Below, piece by piece: positions 46,691 to 54,672 of a stretch of 64,000 nucleotides of DNA. How positions within the stretch are numbered: position 1 is the stretch's first letter; each line of letters starts with the position of its first letter. The stretch is from Candidatus Izemoplasma sp. (lineage in GTDB: Bacteria > Bacillota_I > Bacilli_A > Izemoplasmatales > Izemoplasmataceae): contig JAXKVY010000001.1 in NCBI GenBank assembly GCA_036172455.1, positions 124,001 to 188,000 of the forward strand, given 5' to 3'. Made by a program: the position numbers and the translations under genes. Below the pieces are notes generated by a model, which was not told the origin of the DNA, searched no databases, and saw only the letters and a list, made by a program, of their open reading frames with translations.

Positions 46691-46717
46691 GAGTCCTGAT
46701 TAATCAGGACTTTTTTT
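46691..46717 (+). terminator. terminator of the pseudopilin operon
   Basis: The palindrome AGTCCTGATTAATCAGGACT followed by seven Ts. Confidence 0.88.
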
Positions 46718-46721
46718 ATGC

Positions 46722-46749
46722 CAAAAAAAAGACATCCAAATGGATGTCT
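46722..46749 (-). terminator. terminator of the glycine cleavage operon
   Basis: AGACATCC / GGATGTCT with an AAAT loop and eight following Ts on the minus strand, overlapping the lpd stop. Confidence 0.88.
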
Positions 46750-48091
46750 AAACAAGTTCTTTAACACTATCTGCAAGTACTTCACTAATGGTTGGATGGG
46801 CATGGATGATATTAGCGTAGGCATCAATTGTAATCTTTTGATTCATTAAGGCTGTACATTCATGAATTAAATCAGATGCATGTGGGCCAATAATATGTGT
46901 CCCAATGACATAGCGGTCATGATCAATGATAAGTTTTGCATAGCCTTCTGTTTCACCTAGACACTGCGCTTTAGCGTTTGCTTTAAATAAGGCCTTGTGA
47001 ACTTCATAAGTTCCTTTTTCTAGATCGTCTTCTTTGACTCCCACTGACGCTATTTCAGGAAAACTAAAAACCACCCCTGGAACTAAGTCAAAACGAATAT
47101 CTGATGTTTTATTGAGGATATGGTTGATTGCTTGATAGCCATCATATGTCGCCTTATGAGCAAGCATATTTTCACCATTCACATCACCAATCGCATAGAT
47201 ATTGGCAATATTGGTTTGCTTAAACGCATTAACAATTATGCCCGCTTTAGAGTGATTAATGCCGACTTCTTCAAGTCTTAAGTTGCCGAAGTTTGGGGCT
47301 CTTCCTGTTGCGACTAAGATCGTGTCAGTTATGAGCGATTTCGTTTTGTTCTTTTCTGTATAATGCGCTAGAAAGTGACTATCTTCTTGTGTGACTTTAT
47401 CAAAGGTTGCTTTTGTGTGAAATTTTATCCCACTCCGTTTAAGTAAACTTTTTGCCCGACGACTAATGTCGCTATCAAGACTAGGCAAAATACTTGGCAT
47501 GTATTCAATTACATCCACTTCTGAGCCTAAACCATGGAATATCGCAGCCATCTCTATTCCGATAACGCCTCCACCAATGACAGTTAGATGAGTGGGTATA
47601 GTGTCTAGGTCTAAGAGTTCTTTTGATGTCTTAACAATATCTAAATGATCGCCTTCAAAGGTGATTTTACTTACGGTACTTCCGGTGGCAATGATGATGT
47701 ATTTCGTCTCATATACGGTATTGTTGACATGGACATGATGGGAGTCTTTTATTTGCGCAGTGCCTTCAATATAATTAATATCCAATTTTTGTAATGTTGT
47801 TTGAATATTTTTAATTTGGTCACTGACAATTTGTTCTTTACGCTCTTTGATGGTATCTAAATTAATTGAAAAATCAGTCACATCAATTCCAAAAGTATGG
47901 CTATTTTGAATTGTTTTTAATGTTTTTGCGTTTTGATAAATCGCCTTTGTTGGAATACATCCCCAGTTTAAGCAGGTACCCCCAAGTGATGCTTTTTCAA
48001 TAAGTAAGACGTTAAGTCCTTGCTTCTTGGCATATATTGCGGTATCAAATCCTCCTGGCCCTGCGCCAATGATAACAACATCAAATGTCAT
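46748..48091 (-). CDS. lpd: dihydrolipoyl dehydrogenase
   Basis: FAD enzyme reoxidising the lipoyl group of GcvH (L-protein). 447 residues. FAD site IIGAGPGGFDTAIYA, redox disulfide GGTCLNWGCIP near residues 37-47, NAD site VIGGGVIGIEMAA near 171-183, and the second FAD motif IYAIGDVNG. The C-terminal HAHPT motif supplies the active-site His. Its start overlaps the gcvPB stop by 4 bases (ATGA), so it is dedicated to, or at least coexpressed with, the glycine cleavage system. Other lipoyl complexes could share it. Confidence 0.96.
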   Translation of the reverse strand: MTFDVVIIGAGPGGFDTAIYAKKQGLNVLLIEKASLGGTCLNWGCIPTKAIYQNAKTLKTIQNSHTFGIDVTDFSINLDTIKERKEQIVSDQIKNIQTTLQKLDINYIEGTAQIKDSHHVHVNNTVYETKYIIIATGSTVSKITFEGDHLDIVKTSKELLDLDTIPTHLTVIGGGVIGIEMAAIFHGLGSEVDVIEYMPSILPSLDSDISRRAKSLLKRSGIKFHTKATFDKVTQEDSHFLAHYTEKNKTKSLITDTILVATGRAPNFGNLRLEEVGINHSKAGIIVNAFKQTNIANIYAIGDVNGENMLAHKATYDGYQAINHILNKTSDIRFDLVPGVVFSFPEIASVGVKEDDLEKGTYEVHKALFKANAKAQCLGETEGYAKLIIDHDRYVIGTHIIGPHASDLIHECTALMNQKITIDAYANIIHAHPTISEVLADSVKELV

Positions 48092-49530
48092 ATCAAATCA
48101 CGGTATTTCACACGTGGATTTCTAGCTGCTTCAGCTTCATCTAAGCGTCTTACCACAGTTGTATGTGGTGCTGTTTTAACAGTTTCTGGGTCGGTAATTG
48201 CTTCTTTTGCGACAGTTTTCATGACGTCAATGAAGTGATCAACCGTATCTTTACTTTCTGTTTCGGGTGGTTCTATCATAATCGCTTCCTTAACGACTAG
48301 TGGGAAATAAATCGTTGGTGGATGAATATCAAAGTCAAGTAACCGTTTCGCAATATCAAGCGTATGAACATCTGTAGATTTATCTTTTATGCCACTAAAG
48401 ACAAACTCATGTTTACAAGTTCTTTCAAATGGTAATTGATATAGGTCTTTTAATGATTCTTTAATATAGTTGGCATTTAACACACTGTTTTGGCCAATTT
48501 TTTTGAAATTTTCTTTACCAATCGAGAGTAAGTAGGTATAGGCTTTGATAATAACACCCATATTCCCATAAAATTGTGAAATTTGGCCAATTGTTGTATC
48601 GTTGTGATGTTCAATTGTATATCTTTCATCAGTTTTCTTTACAACTGGTTGTGGTAATAAATGCTTAAGTGATGCTTTAACACCAACTGGTCCAGCACCT
48701 GGACCACCACCACCATGTGGTGTAGAGAAGGTTTTATGTAAGTTGATATGCATGATATCAAATCCCATATCACCAGGCCGTGCTATCCCTAATATGGGAT
48801 TCAGATTGGCACCATCATAATAGAGTAACCCGCCTGCGCCATGGACACGCTCTGCGATTTCTAAAATATCTTTTTCAAAAATACCTAAAGTATTTGGATT
48901 TGTCAACATAATACCAGCGATATCATCACCTAAAACACTGTTTAAGTCTTCTAAATTAACTGTACCATCTTCATTGCTTTTGACTTCAACCACATCAAAA
49001 CCAGCCACACTTGCGCTCGCAGGATTTGTTCCATGCGCACTGTCTGGCACAATAATTTTAGTTCGTTTTAAATCGTCATTATCTTGATGATACTTCTTAA
49101 TAATCATTAATCCGAGTAACTCACCTTGCGCTCCGGCATAGGAGTTCAATGTGAAGGCATCAAGGCCACTTAATTCACCTAATATGCGCGCTGTTTCAGT
49201 ATAAATTTCAAGGAGCCCTTGTACTGTATGATCAGGTTGATATGGATGTAAACTAAAACGCGGATCGTTACTGATATCTTGATTGATTTTCGGGTTGTAT
49301 TTCATGGTACAACTACCAAGTGGATACATCCCTTTTTCAATTCCAAAGTTTTTAAAACTGACATTGGTATAATGTCTAACAGCTTCTAACTCACTTACTT
49401 CAGGCAATAATAGTTCATCTTTTCGTTTGAAACTCTTCGGTATATGATACGTCGGAATATCATAATCTGGTAAACTATAGCCAATATGGTTTTCTTTTGA
49501 GATTTCAAAAATTAAATTATCATAATACAT
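48088..49530 (-). CDS. gcvPB: glycine dehydrogenase (decarboxylating) subunit 2
   Basis: P-protein subunit carrying PLP; decarboxylates glycine and passes aminomethyl to GcvH lipoate. 480 residues. The PLP lysine is in NLHKTFSTPHGGGGPGAGP near residue 270, preceded by DGANLNPILG. Typical start region IPKSFKRK and PLGSCTMKYNPKIN. Two-gene P-protein form, typical of Bacillota. ATG follows GGAGGTGG and abuts the gcvPA stop. Confidence 0.97.
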   Translation of the reverse strand: MYYDNLIFEISKENHIGYSLPDYDIPTYHIPKSFKRKDELLLPEVSELEAVRHYTNVSFKNFGIEKGMYPLGSCTMKYNPKINQDISNDPRFSLHPYQPDHTVQGLLEIYTETARILGELSGLDAFTLNSYAGAQGELLGLMIIKKYHQDNDDLKRTKIIVPDSAHGTNPASASVAGFDVVEVKSNEDGTVNLEDLNSVLGDDIAGIMLTNPNTLGIFEKDILEIAERVHGAGGLLYYDGANLNPILGIARPGDMGFDIMHINLHKTFSTPHGGGGPGAGPVGVKASLKHLLPQPVVKKTDERYTIEHHNDTTIGQISQFYGNMGVIIKAYTYLLSIGKENFKKIGQNSVLNANYIKESLKDLYQLPFERTCKHEFVFSGIKDKSTDVHTLDIAKRLLDFDIHPPTIYFPLVVKEAIMIEPPETESKDTVDHFIDVMKTVAKEAITDPETVKTAPHTTVVRRLDEAEAARNPRVKYRDLI

Positions 49531-50853
49531 TTATGCCACCTCCAAAGTTGCGACTAAGGTGTCGATATCATGTTTGGTGCGTTTTTCAGTTGCGCTTAAC
49601 AAAAGGCGATGTTTACCATTATGTTCACCGATCACTAATGGCGCAAAGAATCCTTTATCTTCACATGCTTTTTGTAACACCTGTGGATCATGTGGAGTTT
49701 CTAAACATACATCTTTAAAGAATGGTTGATTAAATGCATAATCAAAGCCATCTAACTGGGTCAGTTCTTCAGCTAAGTAATGGGTTGCATTAAAGGATTT
49801 TTGTTGCGCTTCTTTAATACCTTTTTTACCCATAATTGCAGAATATATCGTAACAAATAAAGCCAATAAACTTTGATTTGAACAAATGTTAGAGTTGGCT
49901 TTTTCACGGCGAATATGTTGTTCTCTAGCCTGTAAAGTCAAGACATAAGCACGTTTCCCATCAACATCTTCAGTGACACCACAAATCCGTCCTGGCATTT
50001 TTCGCATGAGTTTTTTTGTAGTTGCCATATAGCCAATATAAGGACCTCCAAACCATAGTGGAATACCTAGTGATTGTGCCTCACCTACGGCAATATCTGC
50101 CTTGTAGTAGCCAGCTGGTTTTAATGTGCTTAATGTGGCTAAATCACTGTTTACAATGAAAAGACCTTTCGTTTCATCTAGCAGTGTCCGATAGCCATCT
50201 AATTGTTCAATATTTCCATAATAATTTGGGCTTTGTACTATAATCCCGGCATGGTCTTTATCATTTAATTCTTTGAATATTTCGATGTCTGTGACACCAT
50301 CTTGTTCAGGAATTAACGTCACTGTAATATTACGATATTTAGCGTAGGTTTGTACAACTTTAATCGTTGCTGGATGAACCGTTTCTGACATAAATATCTT
50401 ATTACGACGTTTTGTTTTACACGCCATCATCATGGCTTCTGCGGTTGCAGTAGCACCGTCATACATTGAAGCATTGGCGACATCCATTTGTGTTAATTCC
50501 GTAACAATACTTTGGTACTCAAAGATATATTGTAAGGTTCCTTGTGAGATTTCTGGTTGATATGGTGTATAAGCAGTTAAAAATTCTTGACGCTCAATTA
50601 AATGACGAATCACTGTAGGGGTATAATGATCATATGCGCCCGCACCAACAAAGGGTGTTAAAGGGATATTTTTGTTCGCTAAGTGGTTAAACCGTTCAAA
50701 TATTTCTAATTCACTATGTGCTTTTGGCACATCTAAATCAAGATCTTTTAATGTTTTAGGAACATCGTGAAATAAGTCATCAATGTTATCGACACCGATG
50801 ACTTGAAGCATTTCTTTAATTTCACGTTCAGTATGAGGTAAGTACTTAAACAC
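49531..50853 (-). CDS. gcvPA: glycine dehydrogenase (decarboxylating) subunit 1
   Basis: Partner of GcvPB. About 440 residues with FKYLPHTEREIKEML at the start, GAGAYDHYTP and MYDGATATAEAMMM. Two GTG starts are possible: 50862, immediately after the gcvH stop, and 50853, 5 bases after AGGTGA and matching the usual family start. I use 50853. The fold is the PLP type without the lysine, as expected for this half. Cotranscribed gcvT-H-PA-PB-lpd. Confidence 0.95.
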   Translation of the reverse strand: MFKYLPHTEREIKEMLQVIGVDNIDDLFHDVPKTLKDLDLDVPKAHSELEIFERFNHLANKNIPLTPFVGAGAYDHYTPTVIRHLIERQEFLTAYTPYQPEISQGTLQYIFEYQSIVTELTQMDVANASMYDGATATAEAMMMACKTKRRNKIFMSETVHPATIKVVQTYAKYRNITVTLIPEQDGVTDIEIFKELNDKDHAGIIVQSPNYYGNIEQLDGYRTLLDETKGLFIVNSDLATLSTLKPAGYYKADIAVGEAQSLGIPLWFGGPYIGYMATTKKLMRKMPGRICGVTEDVDGKRAYVLTLQAREQHIRREKANSNICSNQSLLALFVTIYSAIMGKKGIKEAQQKSFNATHYLAEELTQLDGFDYAFNQPFFKDVCLETPHDPQVLQKACEDKGFFAPLVIGEHNGKHRLLLSATEKRTKHDIDTLVATLEVA

Positions 50854-50862
50854 CGTACTCAC

Positions 50863-51243
50863 CTACTCGTCGCAGATATCTTCGTATTCGTCTGGACTTA
50901 GTAATTCAGATAATTCTGAGTTGTCTTCCATATCTACTTTAACAATCCAGTTTTCATAAGGATCTTCATTTAGCAATTCAGGATTATCTTCTAATTCGTC
51001 GTTCACCATGACGATGGTACCTGTAATGGGAGATAAGATATCGCTCGCCGCTTTAACACTTTCAATTGCGCCAAGTTCGCTTCCAGCTTCAATCACCATT
51101 TCTTCATCTGGTAATTCGACAAAGACAATTTCACCAAGGTTTTCTTGCGCATAATCACTTATACCAATATACGCAAACCCATCTTCAACTTTTACCCATT
51201 CATGGGTATTTGTGTAATAATAACCTTTTTTAATTTTACTCAT
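50863..51243 (-). CDS. gcvH: glycine cleavage system H protein
   Basis: Lipoyl carrier shuttling aminomethyl among P, T and L proteins. 126 residues. Lipoylation lysine in GAIESVKAASDI near residue 63, THEWV near residues 13-17 and ISDYAQENLGEIVFVELPD. Very acidic. AGGAGG precedes the ATG. It follows gcvT by 15 bases. In lineages with little lipoate metabolism GcvH also relays lipoyl groups to other enzymes; that is possible here. Confidence 0.97.
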   Translation of the reverse strand: MSKIKKGYYYTNTHEWVKVEDGFAYIGISDYAQENLGEIVFVELPDEEMVIEAGSELGAIESVKAASDILSPITGTIVMVNDELEDNPELLNEDPYENWIVKVDMEDNSELSELLSPDEYEDICDE

Positions 51244-51258
51244 TGTGCATCCTCCTAT

Positions 51259-52347
51259 TTACTTCTTATAGTTTTTATTATAAAACTTCTTCTTAATGAC
51301 TACAACTTTTTTTCGTTTATTTCTAACGTTTACTTCAAGTTTGGTTCCTAATTTATCATATGGACGATCTACCATGGCCAAAGCAACTGTTTTACCTGTG
51401 CTTGGTGATTTGTACCCTGTTGTAACAAAGCCAACTAAGGTATCCTCATGATAGACATCATATCCGTGTCGAATAATACCTTTGTCTAGTAATTCAAGTC
51501 CAACGATTCGGCGTTTAGTTTTGGTTTCTTTTTGTTTCTTTAACACGTCACGTCCAATGAACGGTTCAGCATCAAGTTTGACGGCAAAATGATACCCTGC
51601 TTCTAGAGGTGTAATCGATTGACTTAATTCATTTCCATATAGCGGTAAATTAACTTCAAATCGTAGCGTGTCTCTAGCGCCTAGGCCAACCGGTAAGATA
51701 TCATCGTTTCCTATATCTAATAATTTATCCCACAACGCAACAATTTCTTGATGTGTTCCATAAATTTCAAACCCATCTTCTCCAGTATAACCCGTACGTG
51801 AAACCATATAGATACGGTTATCGAGTAAGACGTTTTCAAAATGAAAGAATTCTATTAAGTTTAAATCAAACTGGGTGAGTTTTTGTAAAATCCCTTCTGC
51901 TTTGGGCCCTTGTAATGCCAGTTGACTATAATAATTTGATTCGTTTGTTACTGTACAGTGAAAGGTATTCTGTTTAGTGATCCATTCAAAGTCCTTGTCA
52001 ACATTCGATGCATTCACGACCAGTAAATAGTGTTTATTATGAAACTTGTAAACAAGAAGATCATCAACAACCCCACCGTCTTCATAACACATCATACCGT
52101 ATAATACTTCTTTGCCACTCATTGATAACACATCGTTTGTAAAAAGATAATCAACACACTGTGTTGCTTCGTCACCTTTGATTGTTATTTCTCCCATGTG
52201 TGACACATCAAACAACCCACACGATTCTCGAACTTTTTGGTGTTCTTCTGTAATGGATGAGTAAACAATCGGCATATCATATCCAGCAAACTCAGCCATT
52301 TTAGCATCTAAAGCAATGTGCTTTTTATGCAGTACTGTTTCTTTCAT
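51259..52347 (-). CDS. gcvT: aminomethyltransferase (glycine cleavage T protein)
   Basis: Transfers the methylene from GcvH to tetrahydrofolate, releasing ammonia. About 362 residues. Features: AGYDMPIVYSSITEEHQKVRESCGLFDVSHMGEI at the start (quoted in parts: the folate-binding Asp-Met segment and DVSHMGEI), GYTGEDGFEIYG and LGARDTLRFEVNLPLYGNEL. Start at ATG 52347 behind AAAGGAG; an upstream ATG frame extension is discounted. First gene of the gcv operon. Confidence 0.96.
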   Translation of the reverse strand: MKETVLHKKHIALDAKMAEFAGYDMPIVYSSITEEHQKVRESCGLFDVSHMGEITIKGDEATQCVDYLFTNDVLSMSGKEVLYGMMCYEDGGVVDDLLVYKFHNKHYLLVVNASNVDKDFEWITKQNTFHCTVTNESNYYSQLALQGPKAEGILQKLTQFDLNLIEFFHFENVLLDNRIYMVSRTGYTGEDGFEIYGTHQEIVALWDKLLDIGNDDILPVGLGARDTLRFEVNLPLYGNELSQSITPLEAGYHFAVKLDAEPFIGRDVLKKQKETKTKRRIVGLELLDKGIIRHGYDVYHEDTLVGFVTTGYKSPSTGKTVALAMVDRPYDKLGTKLEVNVRNKRKKVVVIKKKFYNKNYKK

Positions 52348-52403
52348 ATCAAGTCTCCTTTCGCGTAATAATAAAAGCGTTTTCACTTAGTATTAAAAAT
52401 GAT

Positions 52404-52422
52404 AAAGACATTTACTGTCTTT
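52404..52422 (-). promoter_or_regulatory. small hairpin in the gcvT leader
   Basis: AAAGACA / TGTCTTT, 7 pairs with a 5-base loop, between the gcvT promoter and start. Too small to be a glycine riboswitch; it may stabilise the 5' end. Confidence 0.4.
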
Positions 52423-52431
52423 CCTATGTTT

Positions 52432-52459
52432 ATGATAACATAAATTTTTTTTAATACAA
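52432..52459 (-). promoter_or_regulatory. promoter of the glycine cleavage operon
   Basis: On the minus strand TTGTAT (52454-52459), 16 bases, TATCAT (52432-52437), about 85 bases before gcvT. Confidence 0.5.
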
Positions 52460-52472
52460 CTACAATAATGAA

Positions 52473-52499
52473 AAAAGGAGCAAATATTTCTGCTCCTTA
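52473..52499 (-). terminator. terminator of the double-HU membrane protein gene
   Basis: AAGGAGCA / TGCTCCTT with an 8-base loop and a following T run on the minus strand, overlapping the gene's stop codon. Confidence 0.82.
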
Positions 52500-53903
52500 T
52501 TCTTCGTTTACTTTATCACCAAAATCGTCATTAAATCGGAATCTTACTTGGTGATGAGCTGGTACAACAATCGGTTCCTGCGTTTGTGGATTAACCGCTT
52601 CTTTTTCAGGCATTTCTATGGTTGTGAAATGACCCATTTCACCAAAGTCTACATCATCTCTATTAACAAGTGTTTCTTGGACAACTTGTGCAAGGGCTTT
52701 GAGAAACTTGTTTGATTTATTTTTACTAATATCAGTGTTATCTGATATATAATTAATAATATCTGTTTTCGTTCTGGTTTTTTTCTTCTTCGTTTTCTTT
52801 TTCGGTGCTGGTTTTTTCTTTTCAGATTTTTTATCTGTTTTTTTAGGAGTAGACTTTATTGTTTTAGGTGAAGACGTTTTATCTGGTTTCTCATTTTCTG
52901 GTGTTTTAGCGTCATCTTTATTCCCTTTTTTCTCCGTGACATCTTTTTTAGTATCATCCTTATCCGTTACTTCTTCTTTAGGCTCTTTTCGTAAACTCTC
53001 TTTTGCTTGTTCTCCTGGAGTTTCATCTTTCGGTAACTTGGGATCAGTAATTTTATCTTCAGTAGGAACTGGTATTGTTTCTTCAGTTTCTTTGGTGTCT
53101 TCAGAGTCAAACTCTTGTAAATAGGAAGGATAAGGAATAAATTCAACATCCATTTCATCATCAAACTGAACAGGCATGATTTTACCAAATTGATAGAGTT
53201 CTAAGGTGTCACCTGCTATTAATTGTTCAGTGAATATTTCTAATATGGTGTTCACAAGTATCCGTGAATCATCCATAGATATATCATGATGTTCAGATAT
53301 ATGTGAGATTAAACCTGTTTTATTCATTGGACCTTTGTTGTTTAAGATGGCTTCTTTTTCTGCTTTTTCTTTTGCGGCTTCAACTTCTTTACGCTCCTGT
53401 TCACGTTGTTCTAATAAAGCTTCTTTTTGTGCTTTTTTTGCTTCTTGTTTGCGTTTTCTTTCTTGTTTTTTGCGCTCAATAAATGATAAAGTCGCTTCTT
53501 TTTTATCGACAAACCATGTCTTAATTGAAGAATTTTTATTGGTTTCTTTCCGCTTAAACTTCTCGTAGATATTTTCACGATCAACAGTATCTTCTTTTGC
53601 TTCTTCTGCAGCTATTTGCGCCTTATATTCTTCAACAGTTAATAACTTCGACTCTTTATAAGCTAAAGAATAAAAAATACGTCCTGCAATAAGAAAACCA
53701 ACGGTCCCAATTAATAATGGATACAATGAGTATTGATACAGTATGAATCCATCTTCTACTTGACACATATAAGAATCAGAACAATTGATTGCACCATTGA
53801 TCATCGCAAAAAATAAGTCAATAATAAATAGAAAGAAAAAGATTCCAGCAAATATAAACATAACTTTCATTAGTTTCTCATAAAGTAATTGTAGTTTCGA
53901 CAT
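52497..53903 (-). CDS. membrane-anchored protein with two HU-like DNA-binding domains
   Basis: 468 residues. Two membrane helices (about 14-36 and 54-80) flank a short loop with Cys41 and Cys47; positive residues at both ends put N- and C-termini in the cytoplasm. A charged helix/coiled coil follows (about 84-190, Lys/Glu/Gln-rich). Residues 193-257 resemble an HU core (NKTGLISHISEHHDIS, ELYQFGKI) without the DNA-binding arm. A Lys/Glu/Pro linker (about 265-375) ends in a strongly basic run. Residues 377-468 form a full HU/IHF-like domain: TKTDIINYISDNTDIS, then FGEMGHFTTIEM, the arm segment with NPQTQEPIVVPAHHQVRFRF. HU proteins bend DNA as dimers. I infer a tether between nucleoid and membrane. 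Own promoter and terminator. Confidence 0.75.
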   Translation of the reverse strand: MSKLQLLYEKLMKVMFIFAGIFFFLFIIDLFFAMINGAINCSDSYMCQVEDGFILYQYSLYPLLIGTVGFLIAGRIFYSLAYKESKLLTVEEYKAQIAAEEAKEDTVDRENIYEKFKRKETNKNSSIKTWFVDKKEATLSFIERKKQERKRKQEAKKAQKEALLEQREQERKEVEAAKEKAEKEAILNNKGPMNKTGLISHISEHHDISMDDSRILVNTILEIFTEQLIAGDTLELYQFGKIMPVQFDDEMDVEFIPYPSYLQEFDSEDTKETEETIPVPTEDKITDPKLPKDETPGEQAKESLRKEPKEEVTDKDDTKKDVTEKKGNKDDAKTPENEKPDKTSSPKTIKSTPKKTDKKSEKKKPAPKKKTKKKKTRTKTDIINYISDNTDISKNKSNKFLKALAQVVQETLVNRDDVDFGEMGHFTTIEMPEKEAVNPQTQEPIVVPAHHQVRFRFNDDFGDKVNEE

Positions 53904-53922
53904 ATCGTCACCCCTTAGATAT

Positions 53923-53951
53923 ATTTTACCTTAATCTTCGGCTAAATACAA
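53923..53951 (-). promoter_or_regulatory. promoter of the double-HU membrane protein gene
   Basis: On the minus strand TTGTAT (53946-53951), 17 bases, TAAAAT (53923-53928), 20 bases before the start codon, followed by GGGGTG. Confidence 0.55.
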
Positions 53952-53975
53952 CCTTAAACCTATCAAAACGGTAAA

Positions 53976-54629
53976 TTATATGATTTTACTTGTAAAATTC
54001 TCGTGAATTATGTAACTATCAAAGTATTGTGTTGTTAGCGCAACATCTTTTATCAAGCAACTTTCTCCTGTAAATGAAATAATAAACATGAGTAACTTTC
54101 GTGTTGACGGTGTGATTTTTGTTCGGTCAGTATCACTTGTTGTGCTACCAAATGGTCCATTGTCATCTTCATAAACGGGAATATTACTAATATTTAATTT
54201 GCCTCGACCAATTCCATGAAAATCATCATCTTCTTTTCCAATCCGTATGAGCACATCCCCTTCGATTGCTTCTTTATTTAACATCGCGACACTTTTACGT
54301 GTTTCTAGTGAGATAACATTACCAATATCAACAATATTATTGATTCGATATAATGGATTGCCTTTAACAATACGTCTATATAACGATTCTACGGCGAGAC
54401 GGTAGCGGCTCGGATCCTTACCAAGTGTTTTATAGGCATCCCGTCCTTCTTTAATAATATCCAAATTGATAACCTCTTGTATATCATATTGTTCAAAAAT
54501 ATCTCGCTCTAGATAATGTATTGCGGCATCAAGTTTGTGAGATTTTTCTACTACAACATCTGCCTCGATTACAGCCATATGAAAATCTGGTAATTTCTTT
54601 TTAAGTGCACTATCGATTGTAATATTCAT
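53976..54629 (-). CDS. stand-alone B3/B4 tRNA-binding-domain protein
   Basis: 217 residues matching the B3/B4 domain found in the beta subunit of phenylalanyl-tRNA synthetase. Conserved region: AYKTLGKDPSRYRLAVESLYRRI near residues 64-86, NIVDIGNVISL, then the late GPFGSTTSDTDRT segment. In PheRS this domain contributes to editing; free versions may edit or bind amino-acid analogues, but their role is not established. No catalytic residue can be named from this sequence. Only 17 bases separate its start from the ackA terminator hairpin. Confidence 0.85.
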   Translation of the reverse strand: MNITIDSALKKKLPDFHMAVIEADVVVEKSHKLDAAIHYLERDIFEQYDIQEVINLDIIKEGRDAYKTLGKDPSRYRLAVESLYRRIVKGNPLYRINNIVDIGNVISLETRKSVAMLNKEAIEGDVLIRIGKEDDDFHGIGRGKLNISNIPVYEDDNGPFGSTTSDTDRTKITPSTRKLLMFIISFTGESCLIKDVALTTQYFDSYIIHENFTSKII

Positions 54630-54645
54630 AGATATCCCTCCATTT

Positions 54646-54672
54646 AAAAATAGGAGAAATCTCCTATTTTTT
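54646..54672 (-). terminator. terminator hairpin after ackA
   Basis: AAAAATAGGAGA / TCTCCTATTTTT with a short loop and flanking A/T tracts, between ackA and the B3/B4 gene. The next gene's ribosome site follows almost at once. Confidence 0.78.

Noticed and set aside
52348-52472. Glycine riboswitch before gcvT
   Set aside because: Only about 125 bases lie between the gene start and the neighbouring terminator, and about 85 of them could be transcribed; no two-aptamer fold is visible.
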